From Paenibacillus xylanilyticus (GTDB lineage Bacteria; Bacillota; Bacilli; Paenibacillales; Paenibacillaceae), in assembly GCF_013359935.1 (NCBI RefSeq), contig NZ_JABMCB010000206.1, forward strand, positions 248,001-312,000: DNA of 64,000 nucleotides, given 5' to 3'. Of this stretch, positions 55,823 through 64,000 are shown piece after piece. How positions within the stretch are numbered: position 1 is the stretch's first letter; every line of letters starts with the position of its first letter. Under the pieces are notes generated by a model, which was given only the letters and a program-made list of their open reading frames with translations, searched no databases and was not told where the DNA came from. The translations under genes and the position numbers were made by a program.

Positions 55823-56596
55823 ATGGGTTACGAATGGGAAAAGGATATTAATTGGGTAGTACATACTAAAGATAATAAGATGTTCATAATGAGAGATCAT
55901 AATTGGTCATTTGCAGCATGGGAAATAGCTAGACTTAATAAGCAAATAAAAAGTAAATCGCTCGTTATTCATGTTGACTCACATCTTGACGATGTGGCTG
56001 ATGGTGTGAGAGTGAAGAATTTGAAAACTGCGAACACTAAAGATGAGATAATTGAAGTTGCTAGAAGTTATGACAGATCCTTAGGCGAAGTTTCACCATC
56101 AAGTATTATGCATATTGACAATTTTATTTGGGGATCGCTTGCAAGAGGTACGATTGAAGAGGTTATTTATGTCTCTAGGGATACCCAGGATGTTAACACG
56201 TTAGAAAGTATGAGAGCCTCCGAAGACGTAGAGTCTTTATATTATTTATCTGAACTACCTAGTGATTGCAATTATCTCACAACTCGGTTCACTTCTATTG
56301 ATAGTTTCTTATCTCATTTTTCAGAAAGTTTTTTTAAGGAGTATGTATCCAATAGAAGTGTTATCTTAGACCTTGACTTAGATGTGTTCAATAATTCAGA
56401 TTCGAAATCAGATTTGTTCCCTGACGATAAAGTTAGAGAATATATCACACGCCTGTTTCAATTGTATCCATGGGACCTTATTACGATTGCGATATCTCCA
56501 GATTTCTGTGGTGGGATAAATGAAGCGGAGCATTTATTTTCCATTGCGAGAGAAATAATGGAGATAGATTTAAACACTATGCATAAATTAGTATAA
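55823..56596 (+). CDS. UPF0489 family protein (arginase/deacetylase-like fold)
   Basis: The 257-residue protein has VIHVDSHLDD (about 48-57) and VILDLDLDVFN (about 180-190), the Asp/His metal-binding signatures of UPF0489, related to the arginase-deacetylase fold. Substrate unknown. CGGAGGAATTGAGG precedes the ATG. On a mobile island it may act on a modified residue or small molecule; this is inference. Confidence 0.7.
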   Translation: MGYEWEKDINWVVHTKDNKMFIMRDHNWSFAAWEIARLNKQIKSKSLVIHVDSHLDDVADGVRVKNLKTANTKDEIIEVARSYDRSLGEVSPSSIMHIDNFIWGSLARGTIEEVIYVSRDTQDVNTLESMRASEDVESLYYLSELPSDCNYLTTRFTSIDSFLSHFSESFFKEYVSNRSVILDLDLDVFNNSDSKSDLFPDDKVREYITRLFQLYPWDLITIAISPDFCGGINEAEHLFSIAREIMEIDLNTMHKLV

Positions 56597-56653
56597 AACG
56601 AATCTTTTAAAAATCGACAAGAAAATTATAACTTTGGTGGGAGAGGGCAACTA

Positions 56654-57301
56654 ATGAGTTATGTTGTAAGTATGGGCAGGGAATCATTCAATGATGCTTT
56701 AAAGTATGTCTCTGAAGCAAAAGAGTGTTATTCAGATGAAAGAACTTATGGTATGTGGAGTGCCTCGCGCGCAGCTATGTTCAGTATGTGTTTATCTGCT
56801 GAATCAGAATTGTCGAGGCTTATTGTAAAAAGCTTGGAGAAAATAGGGGAATCAAATTGGACAACAGATCAAAGAAGTATCTATAGATATCTCACTGAAT
56901 ACACTAAAGAAAATGAATCGCCGCCTGATTGTATCACAACTATCGCTAGGAAATATAAGCAGGTGCTTTCTATTAATGGAAAAGAAATTGAGAAAGTGCG
57001 GCTACCTCAAGGATACAGAAATGCATCTATGTTACGAAATAAGATTACTCATTATTCATTTTCTAAGAACCATTCCGTTTTTTCGATGAACATTCTTGAT
57101 GAGTTAGAAAAGTTTATAAATGAAATAAGAATCTTTTTGAAGCATATATTTGCTATTTGCGATTTGGAATATCCACATTGGATTGATAAGGATAATTACG
57201 TGACCTTAGATAAAAAATTCAAAGAAACACAGGAAGTAAGAAATTTTGAAATAGTGTTATCCTGGAAAGACCATGAGGATAATGGTCAAGGGAACACTTA
57301 A
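56654..57301 (+). CDS. HEPN-like helical protein
   Basis: The 215-residue protein is mostly helical and has R128-NKIT-H133, the Rx4H motif of HEPN ribonucleases, within a RNKITHY segment typical of the fold. HEPN proteins act in toxin-antitoxin and abortive infection systems. No MNT nucleotidyltransferase partner is adjacent. GGGAG precedes the ATG. The assignment rests on this motif and helical content only. Confidence 0.5.
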   Translation: MSYVVSMGRESFNDALKYVSEAKECYSDERTYGMWSASRAAMFSMCLSAESELSRLIVKSLEKIGESNWTTDQRSIYRYLTEYTKENESPPDCITTIARKYKQVLSINGKEIEKVRLPQGYRNASMLRNKITHYSFSKNHSVFSMNILDELEKFINEIRIFLKHIFAICDLEYPHWIDKDNYVTLDKKFKETQEVRNFEIVLSWKDHEDNGQGNT

Positions 57302-57448
57302 GACGATACTTTTATACAAACAGGATTATTTAGGAAGAGCATGATTTTCTTGATGCTGCAAGATGTGAGGCTAAGTCTTTGTTGATTGAAGTACAAAGGG
57401 AACATATTTAACTATTTGGGATGAAGCGTACATTATGTTTAAAGTGAG

Positions 57449-57757
57449 GTGGCAAGTTGCAGTACTATTCAATTTCCTGATCATGTAAGAAAACAATGTA
57501 ATCATCACTATGCATACACTGTTATAGTTAACTTGTTTACCAGCAAGGAAGGAATAAAGGACTACATAAATAGGAATGTAAGAATCAGTAACAATGAGAA
57601 GCTAAGTAAAAACGAACTTACTCAACGCGCAGTGAATGTTGTACATGGATTAATTGAGACACGTGTGGAGTTTGGAGTCTATGATTTAGTGCAGGTTGCG
57701 GGAATTACTTTTACAAATACAAATGCATATGATAGAGAATTGAAATTTAAGGAATAG
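57449..57757 (+). CDS. Hypothetical protein, 102 aa
   Basis: Starts with GTG at 57449 behind a weak site and ends 64 bp before the AbiJ-like start. Mixed alpha/beta, no recognised motif. Confidence 0.45.
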   Translation: MASCSTIQFPDHVRKQCNHHYAYTVIVNLFTSKEGIKDYINRNVRISNNEKLSKNELTQRAVNVVHGLIETRVEFGVYDLVQVAGITFTNTNAYDRELKFKE

Positions 57758-57821
57758 GAATATGACTTTAAGCTGTGTTGAAAGGTTTATTTTATCATTA
57801 TTCAGATTTCGAGGTGGGAGA

Positions 57822-59162
57822 ATGAATCATACCGAGTTAGTTCATAACATAGCAATTGTTTTAGCATCGGAAGTGAAATCATACGATTTACCCGATATCT
57901 GTTCAAGTTACGGCTTAGATAAGGGTGAAGATAGCGAGGCATTTGAGGGCAAGGCAAGATATATAGAACGTAGACTAAGGGGTAAAAATCATTTATTTCT
58001 TATTGATTTAGCTACGAGAGTGGCTAAAGACTATAATTCTATTGATTTAAATAGAATGTTAAATACGATCTCTCCAAGAGGAATATTTAAAGTTTCACAG
58101 ATAACAAGAAAAAACATTATAAAAGAAGTATTGTCCTCAGGATACATTGAAGGTGATCTGAATTTAATTGACTTTCTGAAAAGAACATGGGATTTAGATT
58201 CTATGCCCTCTACAGATTCTAGGTTTCCAAATGCAACTGGGGACATAGCTCAGCACATGATAGCAAATGACGATTGGTCATATCAAGAATTATTTGAAGA
58301 TATTCTTGAAATATACAATATTACAGATGAACAATTCATTCGTTTTACAGAACAAATTGTCCATCCAAGTTTCAGAGGCGAGGTTGATCCTCAGTTTATC
58401 GAAAAACTGAATTATTATTTAGCTAAAGATGGATTCAAAATGCAAGTGACTTCACAGATATCAGGTTATCCATTATACGCTATTATAAAAACCAGTACAG
58501 GTGTCAAAGGAGAATTTAAAAATCTTATATTCGCTGCAGATGGTCCTAAACCTGAAATTGTTATTAGTGATTCGATTAATAACGAAATAGCTATAGTTAA
58601 AAATCAAGAGTTTTGTCTTGTGTATGACTTGCCAATTTTGGATGGGTTATTATGGAGTGAGTTGGTGACGTGGTGGGGAGATAAGGAATCTGAAGAGATA
58701 GGGATAGATGTTGAACGTGCGATATACAAGCGGTTGATTAGGTCATTAGATGAAGGGCCAGAGAGAAACTTTTTTAAATTTTATTTTAAGCATTTTAGAA
58801 AACAAATGGGTAATAAGTTGCCGGCTTTGATCCCCCAAGTATATCTTCATTATGACCCATATGTTACTAAATTAGTATTGAATGAAACACGTCTAGTGAG
58901 ACAGCGTATGGACTTTTTATTGCTATTACCCAATAAAGTTCGAATTGTAATTGAGGTAGATGGTAAACAACACTACTCTTCTGAAGATAATAGACCGAGC
59001 CCTAAGAAGTATGCTGAGATGATGAAAGCTGATAGAGACCTTAGGCTTCAAGGTTATGAAGTCTTTAGATTTGGAGGATTTGAATTTATAAATGAAAACA
59101 ATGTAGAAAAAATGGTATTTGATTTCTTTAGTAAGCTCTTTGTAAGATATGAGATTTTTTGA
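57822..59162 (+). CDS. AbiJ-N-like protein with DUF559-type PD-(D/E)xK nuclease domain
   Basis: The 446-residue protein starts at ATG 57822 behind GAGGTGGGAG. Residues 1-80 (helical, ARYIERRLRGKNH) resemble the N-terminal domain of AbiJ abortive infection proteins. The C-terminal 110 residues resemble DUF559: D364 (RMDFLLLL), E378-V-D380-G-K382 and QHYS, then YEVFRFGGFEF, the layout of a PD-(D/E)xK nuclease related to Vsr. The middle is unrecognised. This suggests an anti-phage sensor-effector, but AbiJ assignment is from memory of the pattern. Confidence 0.55.
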   Translation: MNHTELVHNIAIVLASEVKSYDLPDICSSYGLDKGEDSEAFEGKARYIERRLRGKNHLFLIDLATRVAKDYNSIDLNRMLNTISPRGIFKVSQITRKNIIKEVLSSGYIEGDLNLIDFLKRTWDLDSMPSTDSRFPNATGDIAQHMIANDDWSYQELFEDILEIYNITDEQFIRFTEQIVHPSFRGEVDPQFIEKLNYYLAKDGFKMQVTSQISGYPLYAIIKTSTGVKGEFKNLIFAADGPKPEIVISDSINNEIAIVKNQEFCLVYDLPILDGLLWSELVTWWGDKESEEIGIDVERAIYKRLIRSLDEGPERNFFKFYFKHFRKQMGNKLPALIPQVYLHYDPYVTKLVLNETRLVRQRMDFLLLLPNKVRIVIEVDGKQHYSSEDNRPSPKKYAEMMKADRDLRLQGYEVFRFGGFEFINENNVEKMVFDFFSKLFVRYEIF

Positions 59163-59196
59163 AATAACTATTTCATCAAAAGGAGATGAATTTAAA

Positions 59197-59895
59197 ATGG
59201 ACGTTCAAGGTGAAATCAAAACAACTAAGGGCGATATGGTTCATGCATTAACAAAGGGCGCTATAGCTTCAATTCCGGTTTTGGGAAACTATCTATCAGA
59301 AGCATTCGATCTATTGGTGACTCAACCTGCTGAGAAGCGCAAAGAGAACATAATCTTAATGATGGATGAGCGTTTACATAGATTAGAAAATACCTCAATA
59401 GACTTAAATTCACTCGCAGAAAATGAACTATTTCTAAGTAGTGTATTACAGGCAACACAAATTGCTATGAGGACACACCAAAATGATAAGTTAATAGCTT
59501 TGATAAATTCAATAACAAACGTGGCGACTGATATAAGCTTAAATGATAGTAAGGTGCAAATGTTTTTATCATTTATTGATGGCTTTAATGAGTGGCATCT
59601 GAGGTTGCTTTTGTTTTTCGATGATCCTAAAGGCAGTTTGGAATCAAAAGGTTTGTCTTCTGACTTTTATATGGGTGGAGCTAGTAGTGCACTTTACAGC
59701 TATTACCCTGAACTTAAGAGTGAAGAGGAATTTACCAGACAAGTAATTAACGATTTGCATCATAGAGGTCTTCTTAATTCAGATGCCGGAGTTTTGAATA
59801 CAATGATGACTGGAAGTGGAATCGTTGCTTCTAGGACAACACGTGCTGGAAAGGAATTTTTACACTTTATAAGTGAGCCAGATTTGATCAAATGA
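59197..59895 (+). CDS. Hypothetical protein, 232 aa
   Basis: ATG 59197 follows AAAGGAGATG. The N-terminal part has an amphipathic Gly/Ala-rich segment (GAIASIPVLGNYLSEAF) followed by PAEKRKENIILMMDERLHRLE; the C-terminal part looks like a winged helix (VINDLHHRGLLNSDAG). It overlaps nothing and follows the AbiJ-like gene by 34 bp, so it could be its partner. Family not recognised. Confidence 0.5.
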   Translation: MDVQGEIKTTKGDMVHALTKGAIASIPVLGNYLSEAFDLLVTQPAEKRKENIILMMDERLHRLENTSIDLNSLAENELFLSSVLQATQIAMRTHQNDKLIALINSITNVATDISLNDSKVQMFLSFIDGFNEWHLRLLLFFDDPKGSLESKGLSSDFYMGGASSALYSYYPELKSEEEFTRQVINDLHHRGLLNSDAGVLNTMMTGSGIVASRTTRAGKEFLHFISEPDLIK

Positions 59896-59925
59896 CTGTT
59901 TCACTAAAATTGAGGAGGAAAACTA

Positions 59926-60336
59926 ATGTTCGTTGTTAAAGATATACTTGATGATGGGAAGCTGCTTGCATATTTTGAAAGTCGTAAAAATGCAGAGAAG
60001 TATCATTGTATAGAATTCAAGAATTTCGATGGAATTGATATAAGTCAAGTTAACCAAATCGTTGAAGTCACAACCCTAGATAAAGTTTATGAAGACATTC
60101 CTTATCACTTCTATATTGTAGAAGCAGAAGGTGAGATTGAATACTTCGATGATGAAGTTGAATCTAAACGAGTTTTAAATAATCACATAGCTGAGAATAT
60201 GAATGACTATGAAGGCTATGTAGCGGAACATGAAGAATACTGTCCCAGTGATGGAGAGAAATACTATGAGGCCTTTCTTTGGTGGAGAAGTGAGACTAGA
60301 GATGGGAAAAAGTATACAAAGAAATACTCTGATTAA
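59926..60336 (+). CDS. Acidic hypothetical protein, 136 aa
   Basis: A strongly acidic protein with many Asp, Glu and Tyr (for example EGEIEYFDDEVES). GGAGG precedes the ATG and it follows the previous gene by 30 bp. Acidic small proteins on such islands sometimes act as antitoxins or DNA mimics; no direct evidence here. Confidence 0.5.
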   Translation: MFVVKDILDDGKLLAYFESRKNAEKYHCIEFKNFDGIDISQVNQIVEVTTLDKVYEDIPYHFYIVEAEGEIEYFDDEVESKRVLNNHIAENMNDYEGYVAEHEEYCPSDGEKYYEAFLWWRSETRDGKKYTKKYSD

Positions 60337-60389
60337 TAAGTTGATTAGTTACTCTAAGTAAACCAGAAAAAATCAGGGAGGTACATGAG

Positions 60390-60980
60390 ATGAGTTTTGT
60401 ATCTATAATAGCAAACGAAAAGCTATGCTGTATAATGTCTGATGGCAGGTTAACAAATAGATCTACGGGCGAAATTGCACAGGAAGATTTAAAGAAATAT
60501 GATACGTACAATAATAATACTTCCTTTATAGCTTCAACAGGAACTAAGGGAGTGTCAGATTATATACTTAAACATGTGAAAATTAAGTCGAATAATTATG
60601 ACGAATGGATTGACTCATTCGAGAAATTTTATGATGATCCTGGACTGAGCCTCATTTTTAAGTTACACCCTCAGAGTAGACTTCAATTAACATTTGGTGG
60701 TTTAAATCACAAAAATCAAATTGAGCTTTATTCTTTTAATTATATTGCAAGAACAATAAAAAAACACAAAGTGTCCAAGGAAGAATATCTATTGCTATTA
60801 CTGGGCGAGGCAAAATATTTTGATGGTCCATCTGACATATATAAAAGAGAATTGGAAGACAAAGAAAACATAACAGCGTCCGACCTAATTAGTGTACAAA
60901 AACTAATGAATAATCATGTGGCTGACTTAACTCCGCATGTAAATAAAAATACCTATCGCCTAGTTATCAAAAAGCAATAA
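60390..60980 (+). CDS. Ntn-hydrolase/proteasome-like hypothetical protein
   Basis: The 196-residue protein begins MSFVSIIANEKLCCIMSDGR, which has the beta-strand and DGR pattern of proteasome/HslV-like Ntn hydrolases, followed by a Lys and a TSFIASTGTKG loop. There is no N-terminal catalytic Thr. GGGAGG precedes the ATG. Assignment is weak. Confidence 0.45.
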   Translation: MSFVSIIANEKLCCIMSDGRLTNRSTGEIAQEDLKKYDTYNNNTSFIASTGTKGVSDYILKHVKIKSNNYDEWIDSFEKFYDDPGLSLIFKLHPQSRLQLTFGGLNHKNQIELYSFNYIARTIKKHKVSKEEYLLLLLGEAKYFDGPSDIYKRELEDKENITASDLISVQKLMNNHVADLTPHVNKNTYRLVIKKQ

Positions 60981-61022
60981 AGGATGTGTTTTACAGAATT
61001 ACATATAAAGGAGAAACGATAA

Positions 61023-61235
61023 ATGAGTGATCAACCAAAGACGCTTGAAGATCTCATCAAGCAAATGGATAGAAATAGTGAGCGTTACGATTTTACAGAT
61101 GAGTATTTATTAGAACATGGACATGCTATGCCATCAATTGGCGAATTCACATACGGAACTTCATATACTCCAACTGCCTGGGCTCTACCGTACTTGAAAG
61201 AGCTCCTAGAACTAAGAAAACAAACTAAGCAATAA
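61023..61235 (+). CDS. Hypothetical protein, 70 aa
   Basis: AAAGGAG precedes the ATG. The product is acidic at the N-terminus with a Gly/Tyr/Thr-rich middle (GEFTYGTSYTPT). It lies 34 bp before the receiver-domain gene on the same strand. Unknown. Confidence 0.45.
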   Translation: MSDQPKTLEDLIKQMDRNSERYDFTDEYLLEHGHAMPSIGEFTYGTSYTPTAWALPYLKELLELRKQTKQ

Positions 61236-61269
61236 ATCCTTATTGGATTTTCTGAAAGGTGGTGCGACC

Positions 61270-61632
61270 ATGTCAAAAAAGATCAACCTCTATGTAGATG
61301 ACCTCAGAGACTGTCCAGAAGGCTTCGTGGTGGCACGTACATATTACGAAGCAATACATATCCTGGAGAGCAATAATGTGGCTGTTCTTACACTAGACCA
61401 TGACCTGGGGGAAGATGTAGATGGCAAAGAGCTGCCCAATGGATATGACTTGGTTAAGTACTTCTGTGAGAATAGTTTGAGAGCAGACAAGATCTACCTA
61501 CATACTGACAATCCAGTGGGGCGCACAAACATGTATGAAACACTGCTAGCAGCTCAACGTAGAGGGTTTATCCATGAGGATATTGAGATATATCACTACC
61601 CTATTACAGAAAATAAGTACTCTGGTGATTGA
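61270..61632 (+). CDS. Cyclic-phosphate-processing receiver-domain protein
   Basis: The 120-residue protein is a receiver-like domain with YVDDLRD, TLDHDLGED and HTDNPVGRTNM. That combination matches the cyclic-phosphate processing receiver family (cREC), thought to act in RNA or nucleotide cyclic-phosphate handling rather than phosphorelay. AAAGGTGG precedes ATG 61270; an in-frame start at 61243 lies before that site. Confidence 0.7.
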   Translation: MSKKINLYVDDLRDCPEGFVVARTYYEAIHILESNNVAVLTLDHDLGEDVDGKELPNGYDLVKYFCENSLRADKIYLHTDNPVGRTNMYETLLAAQRRGFIHEDIEIYHYPITENKYSGD

Positions 61633-61655
61633 TTGAATGATAAGGAGGATTAGTT

Positions 61656-61829
61656 TTGAGTTACGCTCGAATACAAGGGATAATTTTAATATTGATTGTT
61701 TCCTTTATGATACACGAGTATGTTGGTTACTTAGTCACCGCAGCATGCGTTACACATTATTTAGTTTATAGATACGATTTATTGAAGATGAATCATGCGT
61801 ATGATCCACCAAAGAAGAAGAAGAGATAA
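61656..61829 (+). CDS. Small membrane protein, 57 aa
   Basis: TTG start behind AAGGAGG. One to two hydrophobic helices (about residues 8-38) and a basic tail KKKKR. Lies 23 bp after the receiver-domain gene. Unknown function. Confidence 0.6.
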   Translation: MSYARIQGIILILIVSFMIHEYVGYLVTAACVTHYLVYRYDLLKMNHAYDPPKKKKR

Positions 61830-61894
61830 CCTTCCCTTTAAATGATGGTAAAACGCAAGATAAATAAAGAGAACTCAAATGGGGGGAAGATGTT

Positions 61895-62659
61895 TTGAAG
61901 AGGCTTGTTTATCTAATTCTGCTGATAATGGGGGTTCCAATTGTTTTGAATTATGCTCTACTTTCATGGAGAGCTCCAGGACTTAATGCTGATGAGAATG
62001 CGTGGTTGGGATTTTTTGCTAACTATGTTGGTTTGATTTCCGCTGTATGTATTGCGCTTTATCAACAATACAATCAAAGAAAAAAAGACAAAGAGGTTGA
62101 ACACAGACAAAGATTAAAGGAAGAAGAACAAGAGCGAAAAACTAACCGATCCTATTTGGTTCTTCATGATTTTCGAAGCAACCCAAGATTAAATAATATT
62201 GCAACTCCTGAGAACAGTAGGCTAATAGAGACAAAGGGTTACCAGTGGTTAATTGAAAAATTAAAAACCGACGGCGGATTGGATCAGTTTACAACATCTT
62301 TCATTAAACTTTCTCATTATGGTAATCCTGAAGTGATTTTTAATTGCAAAGTGGAAATTAAGATGCAATACTCAAAAGGTAAAGGTGATTTTAAAGTAGA
62401 TATTGGAGTGTTTGAAAAAGGTATTGAAGTGTTTATTCCCGTTGTTCCAATTGGAACAATAAAAAGAGAGGAAATTGAAATTTCAGAAGTCAAGGTTACG
62501 TATACAACCATAAAAGATGAGACAATGGAATACGTCCATGATCTAATAAAAAGAAAAGACTCTTGTAGGGTCTTCTATGGGAATCACGATGAGTTATTGT
62601 TCGAATTTCAACTTGACTCCTCAAGCTGGATTTATCCAAATAAGCTTATAACAAGGTAA
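61895..62659 (+). CDS. Membrane protein with coiled coil, unknown
   Basis: The 254-residue protein has two N-terminal helices (about 4-22 and 38-58), a charged coiled coil (about 62-88) and a C-terminal beta-rich domain. TTG start behind GGGGGG. Similar proteins are common on mobile elements; role unknown. Confidence 0.6.
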   Translation: MKRLVYLILLIMGVPIVLNYALLSWRAPGLNADENAWLGFFANYVGLISAVCIALYQQYNQRKKDKEVEHRQRLKEEEQERKTNRSYLVLHDFRSNPRLNNIATPENSRLIETKGYQWLIEKLKTDGGLDQFTTSFIKLSHYGNPEVIFNCKVEIKMQYSKGKGDFKVDIGVFEKGIEVFIPVVPIGTIKREEIEISEVKVTYTTIKDETMEYVHDLIKRKDSCRVFYGNHDELLFEFQLDSSSWIYPNKLITR

Positions 62660-62680
62660 AATGTAGATTTCACACAGATA

Positions 62681-62709
62681 AAACCCACCAATTAAATGGC
62701 GGTTTTTTT
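62681..62709 (+). terminator. Terminator
   Basis: AAACCcaCCA pairs with TGGcGGTTT and is followed by a T run. Confidence 0.75.
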
Positions 62710-63017
62710 GTTTTGTTCGAATATTCTTCCTTAATAACGTTTCTTTCTAAGCACAGTATTTGGGGAACAATGAAGTAGATAAGTAAAGAAGTAAACAAAT
62801 AATAGAGAAATTACACTTAATAAATAGCACAGAGTGCAGGATGTTAATTTCAGACTTTTATACTAGAAAGAAATTTACTATAAAGAAGAATTATTGTATT
62901 GAAATTAAAGTAAGTCTTTGCTTAAGCTAGAGGTTTTTATGAAATACATATTTCATTTAACAATTGAATGAAGTAATATTTAATTGAAGTCACTTTAATG
63001 TTGTGGAGGATATAAGA
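62710..63017. other. 308-bp AT-rich intergenic region
   Basis: No supported gene. It must hold the promoter of the DUF4238 gene, but no hexamer pair is clear. Confidence 0.4.
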
Positions 63018-64000
63018 GTGAGTACTGTTACTAAAAATCAACATTACATTCCACAAAGTATGCTTACTAATTTTGCAAATAACAAGGGTCGCGTATATGA
63101 GGTGCTTCTTAAGAATCAGAATATATATGAGACCAGTTATAGGCAGTCAATGTCTGAGAAATTCACCTATGAACATCCTCTTCTTGAAGGTAACTACCTG
63201 GAGAACATGTTCGGGAAAATCGAAAGTTATTTTGCTCCCGCTATGAGACAAATAATTACGCTTTTAGATTCCAATATAGCTCCAATTGAAGAGGTTAGGG
63301 AGTTAGTTGAAAAATACATGAGCGAATTTTTGGTGTTTTATTATAGGAGTGGTGCATTACTGAATGAATTTGCATTTGGAGGATTCAGTAAAGAAGATAA
63401 AATCCCTTTAATGTTGGAGAAAATTAGAGATTCAAGTTATTTGAAAAAATTGAGTGAAACTATTTTAAAATATTATAACTTTGCAATTATAAAGAGTGAA
63501 AATGATGAGTTTTTGCTTAGTGACCAGTATGTCTCTACAGCTGCATTAAGTATAAAAGGCCAATATACAAATGCCAGCAATCGCCAATTAGGTCTAAAGG
63601 ATATTCTGATGCTAATTCCATTGTCAAGTAAATACTACATTGTTTACATGAATGGGCAAATACCAAATTTTATTGAACCAAACCAAGTCAATATTTTATC
63701 TAATGAGGAAATCAGAGAAATAAATAAGACTATTATAAACAATTCATATATTAAATGTATCGGACAGAGTAGAAAACAACTTGAAGAATCTATTGGCGGT
63801 TTTAAATTTGAATCTCCTTCAAGGAGCGTAGCATTTTATAATTCAGGAATAAAAACAGCGGCATTAAATAAAAAGGAAGTTTTCTTCTATGAAAAAGACA
63901 TTGAGCAATGGCAATTTTTTCGAGAACTAAGACACACGAAAAATGTCGATACAAAGCGAAATGATCCTTGTAAATGTCAGAGTGGCAAAAAGTTCAAAAA
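63018..64000 (+). CDS. DUF4238 protein with C-terminal SEC-C motif (partial)
   Basis: GTG start behind GGAGG; the frame is open to the window edge (327 codons). The N-terminus NQHYIPQSMLTNFANN is the DUF4238 signature, and the end reads NDPCKCQSGKKFKK, a SEC-C zinc motif cut by the window. DUF4238 proteins are often found on defence islands; the activity is unknown. Confidence 0.75.
   Translation, partial: MSTVTKNQHYIPQSMLTNFANNKGRVYEVLLKNQNIYETSYRQSMSEKFTYEHPLLEGNYLENMFGKIESYFAPAMRQIITLLDSNIAPIEEVRELVEKYMSEFLVFYYRSGALLNEFAFGGFSKEDKIPLMLEKIRDSSYLKKLSETILKYYNFAIIKSENDEFLLSDQYVSTAALSIKGQYTNASNRQLGLKDILMLIPLSSKYYIVYMNGQIPNFIEPNQVNILSNEEIREINKTIINNSYIKCIGQSRKQLEESIGGFKFESPSRSVAFYNSGIKTAALNKKEVFFYEKDIEQWQFFRELRHTKNVDTKRNDPCKCQSGKKFK

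Noticed and set aside
1-64000. CRISPR array, tRNA, rRNA or insertion sequence
   Set aside because: No regularly spaced repeats, no tRNA cloverleaf or rRNA sequence and no transposase frame was recognised.

Overview
The window looks like a chromosome segment of a Paenibacillus or a close spore-forming relative. The evidence is AGGAGG-type ribosome binding sites, sporulation genes (prkA, yhbH, spoVR, pdaA), an exact GlnR/TnrA box and a paeninodin-type lasso peptide cluster. Positions 1 to about 50.77 kb have even, moderate base composition and mostly housekeeping genes. From about 50.77 kb to the end the DNA is visibly AT-rich, gene function is mostly unknown, and the gene yunC is cut off at the junction. 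I read this second part as an inserted genomic island whose far end lies outside the window.

Layout. 0-6.1 kb: ispH (partial), aroF, a GSI-beta type glnA with a GlnR box, serC, trmL, an AbrB-like regulator. 6.2-18.8 kb: a beta-lactamase-fold hydrolase, then a LacI-controlled operon (esterase, two sugar permeases, lipoprotein binding protein, GH3 beta-glucosidase, a 1123-residue GH94-type phosphorylase, LacI regulator). Its gene content resembles the Listeria innocua beta-1,2-glucooligosaccharide operon. 18.9-24.9 kb: small membrane protein, NAGPA-type protein, ComA-like response regulator, aminotransferase, azoreductase, DUF2161 protein. 25.2-36.6 kb: prkA, globin-coupled sensor, orphan LacI regulator, MHYT-GGDEF-EAL protein, spoVR, yhbH, MFS transporter.

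36.8-46.0 kb is the centrepiece: a lasso peptide operon in the order sulfotransferase, cyclase, precursor (43 aa, absent from a simple long-ORF view), HPr-kinase-like peptide kinase, RRE protein, leader peptidase, nucleotidyltransferase, ABC exporter. A convergent APS kinase gene follows directly; its product PAPS is the donor a sulfotransferase needs. The predicted core is 23 residues with an Ala1-Asp9 ring, two Tyr and a C-terminal Ser. The inference is a lasso peptide that is both phosphorylated (and perhaps glycosylated) and sulfated. The operon has a promoter whose 17-bp spacer is a perfect palindrome, and a terminator with a competing upstream hairpin between the precursor and the kinase gene.

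46.1-50.8 kb: zinc-ribbon protein, pdaA behind a sigma-G-like promoter, degV, DUF4190 and DUF423 membrane proteins, an unknown protein and truncated yunC. 50.8-64 kb (island): a secreted protein with a small membrane partner, an anchored coiled-coil protein, then a same-strand series that includes GIY-YIG and HNH nucleases, a UPF0489 protein, a HEPN-like protein, an AbiJ/DUF559-like protein, a cyclic-phosphate-processing receiver domain and a DUF4238/SEC-C protein running off the end. This mix suggests defence or mobile-element cargo, but no integrase, transposase, tRNA, rRNA or CRISPR array is visible.
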